Positions 60,393 through 64,000 of a stretch of DNA of 64,000 nt are shown in pieces. Position 1 is the first letter of the stretch; each line of letters opens with the position of its first letter. Origin of the DNA: Leptolyngbya sp. FACHB-8 (GTDB lineage Bacteria; Cyanobacteriota; Cyanobacteriia; Elainellales; Elainellaceae); assembly GCF_014695575.1 (NCBI RefSeq), contig NZ_JACJOO010000064.1, positions 186,001 to 250,000 of the forward strand. Direction: 5' to 3'. The translations under genes and the position numbers were made by a program. The notes beneath the pieces were generated by a model that did no database searches, was not told the DNA's origin, and was given only the letters and a program-made list of their open reading frames with translations.

Positions 60393-61616
60393 ATGTTGCC
60401 CTCTGACCTCCTGATTAATCGTGTTCGAGGTGAGACGCTGGAACCCAAACGGTTGGAGCTGAATGGGAAGCATCGGGCGATCGCCACTGACCTGATCACC
60501 CTCTTTCAAAATCACGTCGGCCAAACCCAGGGAGAGCTGGAAAACCAACTGCGAGAATTGGAGGGGGAGGAGACTGATTTCAAAGTAAAGCGTGGCCTCG
60601 CCCATCTGCTCAAAAGTGAAGCCTTCAGCCAGTTCGACATCGTTAGCCCGTTGGAACCTCAGGAATTACGCCAGCGCATCTTTGCCATGTCGGCTCATGC
60701 TGCGCCCATTCCCCAAAACGCTACCGCCACCCTCAGCACCCTCGCCAACCATCTCAGCACCGAGCTCGATCGCGAAGTTCTTCCTGCCGAAATTCAGCGC
60801 GGGTTGTATGCTGACCTGCGCGAAAATCGCATTCTTACCAGCTTTGACGCCCCTGAGCCGGATGCTCTGCTACACCGTTACAACCTCTCCCAGGTGCAGG
60901 GCATTTTCTACAAAGCGACCCATATTCGCATCAACGCCCACCGCAACGATCCGGGGGAGTACAAGCTACTATTCCGTTACTTGAAGCTGTTTGGCCTAAT
61001 GACCTATATCGAAGGGGATGCCGACCATGGCTTCACCCTGACCATTGATGGCCCCGCCAGTCTTTTTTCTACCAGCACCCGTTACGGCACCGACCTGGCG
61101 AAGCTTCTCCCGGCTCTACTCCATGTCACCAAATGGAGCCTGGCCGCCGAGCTTCAAGTCAAAGACAGCTATACCCAAAAGCGCACCACTCGCCGCTTCA
61201 CCCTCCAGTCCGATTGCGGCCTGGTCACCCACTACCCACCGGGTAAACCCTACGACAGTATGTTAGAGGCTTCCTTTGCCGATCGCTGGGATGACCTCAA
61301 AAGCGACTGGAAACTGGAACGGGAAGTTGACCTCATTCCCATCCCGGGCAGCGTAATGATTCCCGACTTCCGCCTGGTTCACGCGGATGGTCGTAGCTTT
61401 CTGCTGGAAATCGTCGGCTACTGGCGACCGGAGTATCTCCGCAAGAAATTCTCTCAGGTGCGCCAATCGGGCAGCGACAATCTGATTCTCGCTATCTCCG
61501 AACGGCTCAATCTGGAGAAAGCAGGGGTCCGAGTGGATAATATCCCTGCTCGCGTCGTGTGGTTCAAAGAGAAATTGAAGCCGAAGGATGTATTGGCAGC
61601 GCTTGAGTTGGAATGA
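60393..61616 (+). CDS. DUF790 protein, Bax1-like putative nuclease
   Basis: 407 residues. DUF790 is the family of archaeal Bax1, the nuclease partner of the XPB helicase in nucleotide-excision-type repair. The C-terminal 120 residues show a PD-(D/E)xK-like core: KPYDSMLEASFADRW, VMIPDFRLVHADG (Asp near 324) and FLLEIVGYWRPEYLRKK (Glu near 337), with a later lysine-rich helix. The N-terminal part is helical. In archaea and many bacteria this gene sits next to an XPB-like helicase, which is absent here. Start at 60393 (ATG). Confidence 0.85.
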   Translation: MLPSDLLINRVRGETLEPKRLELNGKHRAIATDLITLFQNHVGQTQGELENQLRELEGEETDFKVKRGLAHLLKSEAFSQFDIVSPLEPQELRQRIFAMSAHAAPIPQNATATLSTLANHLSTELDREVLPAEIQRGLYADLRENRILTSFDAPEPDALLHRYNLSQVQGIFYKATHIRINAHRNDPGEYKLLFRYLKLFGLMTYIEGDADHGFTLTIDGPASLFSTSTRYGTDLAKLLPALLHVTKWSLAAELQVKDSYTQKRTTRRFTLQSDCGLVTHYPPGKPYDSMLEASFADRWDDLKSDWKLEREVDLIPIPGSVMIPDFRLVHADGRSFLLEIVGYWRPEYLRKKFSQVRQSGSDNLILAISERLNLEKAGVRVDNIPARVVWFKEKLKPKDVLAALELE

Positions 61617-61635
61617 GCCTGGCCCATTCAACTTA

Positions 61636-61737
61636 GGAGATTTCCAGATAAGAACTTCCCCATTATTTGGAAAAAAGGCGCGGCTTCGCCGCGCCTTTTT
61701 TCCAAATAATGGGGATATTGTTTCCCAGAAATCTCCT
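61636..61737. mobile_element. 102-bp TA-flanked palindromic element, copy 3 (inverted)
   Basis: GGAGATTTCCAG at the left and CAGAAATCTCCT at the right, flanked by TA (61634-61635 and 61738-61739). Same length as the copies at 1722 and 7477 but in the opposite orientation. Lies 19 bp past the DUF790 stop. Confidence 0.88.
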
Positions 61738-61913
61738 TAATTACTTGGCTAATACGAACGATAGAGAACCCTTGACTTTCAACCTTTAGAGGATTGGCCA
61801 CAAGGCGGTAGGATCGTTAAGGACGATGAAGTTTTGATGGGTTTGCTTGTAACGATGCAAACCATTGGGTCGCCTGAGTGGGGCGATCGCACAGTTTTAT
61901 GAGGGATTAACCG

Positions 61914-64000
61914 ATGACGGCAGTATCAGCGAAGGTTCCGGCTTTTTGCGAGGGAATTCAATATTTTGGTGAAGACCTGCCTGGCTTGCGTGAGTATGGT
62001 CAGGAGGCGGCGATCGCAGAAGGGCAAACGGCGATCGCTTCTCCTCAAGATCCCGCTGCTGTCTATCAAACTCTGCTGTATGCAGATGCTCTGCGTTATC
62101 TGACGGTACAGGTGTGCGCCAGCAAGGCATCTGGCCACCCCGGCGGTTTCGCCAGCCAGGCTGAAACCTACGCCGCGATGGTCATGCTGGGCCACAAAAA
62201 TATTCTGACGGAAGTGGGTCACCATGCCCCCGGCTTCTACAGCGCCATGTTCCTCGATCGCTCCCTGGAGGATATGGGGATTACGACCGTGCAGGAATTG
62301 CGCGATCGCTTCCGGGAAAAGCATGGTCTGCTGGGTCACCTCTCCGGCTTCATCCCCGGCATTCTGGCTCCCGCTGGCCCGTTGGGTCAGGGACAACACT
62401 TTGCGATGGGGGCGGCTCTGCTGCACCGCAACACGCTGTTCCCCTTCACGGTGGGCGATGGTGGTCTGGGTGAGCCGTACATCATGAGCTCCTTCATGCA
62501 CTTCCACACGGCGTACCCCAGCGTCACCAACTTCCTACCGGTGCTGGTGTGGAACGGTTACTCTCAGGAACACCACAGCATGGTGTCTCTCAAGACCAAT
62601 GAAGAGATGACGGCCTACTGGCAGGGCAACGGCTTCGAGGAAGTCGTGCTGATCGACGCAAAAGATTTCGACGACCAGAACCAGCCCGGTGATTATGTCG
62701 ATAGCACCGCTTTCTCCTTTGAAAAGCGTCTCGCCTTCACCCAGGCTGTGCTGGAAGCTTCGGATCAGGCAGCCCGTTCGGCCCTCGGTGGAAAGCTGAC
62801 TGTCTTGATCATCAAGCAACTGAAAGGTGCCGGGGTTCACGCTCGCGGCGCGAAATCCCACAACCTCTACCCGAAAGACACGCTGGATGCTCCTCACATC
62901 GTTGAAGCCCTGAAGACCCGCGCCCTGCCTTCCGTCGCGTGGGAACTGGTGCGGACAAACTGCGAACGGGCCGGTGGTGGTCCTTCGGCTAAAACCGCGG
63001 TGACCGAGTTTGAGTACCCCCTTGCCGATTTGGGAACTCTGCCCCTGGAAGAGTACGAGGTGGGTGGTGAGCCCAAGATTTCGACCACCGCAATGGGTCG
63101 GCTTGTGGGAGAAGTGGGGACGCGCGATCGCACGTTCCTGGTCACCAACGCCGACGGTAACGAAGCCTCGGGCATTGGCAACATCAACCAGGCACTCAAG
63201 ATCATCCACCCCACCACGGACGACCTCTATAATCAAGCACCCAACGGCCAGGTGTATGAACCCCTCAGCGAAGATGCCTGCGCGGGTTTAGCAGCCGCTC
63301 TCTGCTTGATGGGTGCCCGTACCCTCTGGTGTTCCTACGAATCCTTCGCGATCAACGGCTTACCCATTTGGCAAACCGTGACTCAGGCGATGGCCGAGTT
63401 GCGCCGCCCCACTCCTTCCACCATAACCCTGTTCACTGCTGGCGCTCTGGAGCAAGGCCGTAACGGTTGGACGCACCAACGCCCCGAAATCGAAGCCTAC
63501 TTTGCGGCGATGATGCGAAATGGTAATGTCTTCCCCATGTTCCCGCCGGATGCCAACAGCATTCAGGTGTGCTACGACTGGGCACTGACCACCAAGAACA
63601 AGGGCATCGTCATCACCGCTAGCAAGTCGCCGCTGCCCATCCGCACCACCTTTGAGCAGACTCGCCAGGGATTGCAGGATGGAGCCGTTGTGCTTCAGGA
63701 AACCCCCGGTGAGAAAAGCGTGGTGTTCGCCGTAGTCGGGGATATGGTGTTGAAGCCTGTGTATGCGGCGGCTGAAGCGCTGCAAGCTCAAGGTATTGGC
63801 TCTCGCATTGTCTCTGTCATCAATCCCCGTCGCCTCTACCGCTCCAGCGATGTCGCCTGGGACATCTGCTCAGAGCCGGATGGTGATTTCCTCAGCGATG
63901 CCAAATTTGCTGAGATGTTCGGTGGCGATGTGCTGCTGGGTGTGACGGGTGGCGTGGCCTCCATGCTGGAACCCATCATGTTGCGATCCACCAGCCAGCG
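61914..64000 (+). CDS. Thiamine-diphosphate enzyme of the phosphoketolase/transketolase superfamily (partial)
   Basis: Starts at ATG 61914 and runs off the right edge (about 695 residues visible). The TPP region resembles transketolase (SKASGHPGGFASQAETY, APAGPLGQGQHFAMGAAL, FTVGDGGLGEPYI), and the later part resembles phosphoketolase (ESFAINGLPIWQTVTQAMAELRRP, NGWTHQRPEIEAYF, FPPDANSIQVCYDWAL). This mix matches a second cyanobacterial protein distinct from the main Xfp, of the Synechocystis Sll0529 type; the activity may be phosphoketolase, but is inferred. The 102-bp element is in its upstream region. Confidence 0.72.
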   Translation, partial: MTAVSAKVPAFCEGIQYFGEDLPGLREYGQEAAIAEGQTAIASPQDPAAVYQTLLYADALRYLTVQVCASKASGHPGGFASQAETYAAMVMLGHKNILTEVGHHAPGFYSAMFLDRSLEDMGITTVQELRDRFREKHGLLGHLSGFIPGILAPAGPLGQGQHFAMGAALLHRNTLFPFTVGDGGLGEPYIMSSFMHFHTAYPSVTNFLPVLVWNGYSQEHHSMVSLKTNEEMTAYWQGNGFEEVVLIDAKDFDDQNQPGDYVDSTAFSFEKRLAFTQAVLEASDQAARSALGGKLTVLIIKQLKGAGVHARGAKSHNLYPKDTLDAPHIVEALKTRALPSVAWELVRTNCERAGGGPSAKTAVTEFEYPLADLGTLPLEEYEVGGEPKISTTAMGRLVGEVGTRDRTFLVTNADGNEASGIGNINQALKIIHPTTDDLYNQAPNGQVYEPLSEDACAGLAAALCLMGARTLWCSYESFAINGLPIWQTVTQAMAELRRPTPSTITLFTAGALEQGRNGWTHQRPEIEAYFAAMMRNGNVFPMFPPDANSIQVCYDWALTTKNKGIVITASKSPLPIRTTFEQTRQGLQDGAVVLQETPGEKSVVFAVVGDMVLKPVYAAAEALQAQGIGSRIVSVINPRRLYRSSDVAWDICSEPDGDFLSDAKFAEMFGGDVLLGVTGGVASMLEPIMLRSTSQ

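Overview
The window is chromosomal DNA from a cyanobacterium. The evidence is dense GCGATCGC (HIP1) octamers and several lineage-typical genes: a CpcS/CpeS-type phycobilin lyase, a TLP40/CYP38-like lumenal cyclophilin, a Ycf51-like protein, a 'photosystem II S4 domain' protein, a DUF3288-like protein and a cyanobacterial LexA box. The many palindromic repeats suggest a filamentous, Leptolyngbya-like genome, but I cannot name the species. There is no rRNA, phage, transposase ORF or CRISPR array. Genes are short operons or single units on both strands.

Layout. 1-7.1 kb (minus): aminotransferase (cut by the window edge), thioredoxin, thiL, lumenal cyclophilin, ferredoxin-MBL protein, BenE transporter. 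7.9-13 kb: GGDEF-EAL receptor, glyS, a small gene. 13.9-19.9 kb: small gene, bilin lyase, a 1171-residue kinase-cyclase hybrid, GNAT. 20-27.2 kb: hypothetical, YggT, hydrolase, coaX, CysQ-like phosphatase, a RibA-like protein divergent from upp. 27.2-32.4 kb: DUF3288-like, GNAT, small membrane protein, AmpG-like, lexA, CobW-type GTPase. 32.7-35.6 kb: cysS and a PotD-like lipoprotein. 36.2-41.7 kb: zinc-ribbon protein, an operon of Ycf51, alcohol dehydrogenase, DapL-like aminotransferase and a DUF3253 gene with an odd start, then a SufU-like scaffold and the S4 protein. 42.3-45.4 kb: 2H phosphoesterase, NUDIX, PfkB kinase, DUF3592. 45.5-50 kb: an NAD cluster, nadE-nrtR-nadD-pncB. 50-52.2 kb: a gene desert holding palindromes and three diverged tandem copies of what looks like a structured RNA. 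52.2-64 kb: ABC ATPase, NYN protein, VOC-like protein, a divergent SpoIIE-phosphatase/RsbW-kinase pair, zinc protease, PGM1-like ATP-grasp, Bax1-like DUF790, and a phosphoketolase-like TPP enzyme cut by the right edge.

The main unexplained content is between the genes. Intergenic gaps carry many near-perfect long palindromes. Several are clearly small mobile elements: a 130-bp family with CAGCAATTCTCA ends and 9-bp target duplications (four copies, one inserted into another repeat), a 102-bp family flanked by TA (three copies), a 58-bp palindrome with 8-bp direct repeats, and an 88-bp element with AGGTT repeats. Palindromes with unrelated arms share a CGAAG/CTTCG apex. The other strong candidates are the triplicated structured unit at 50.6-51.4 kb, the DUF3253 gene in frame behind the DapL-like stop codon, an attenuator-like leader before upp, and the RibA-like/upp pair that resembles the URC pyrimidine catabolic pathway.
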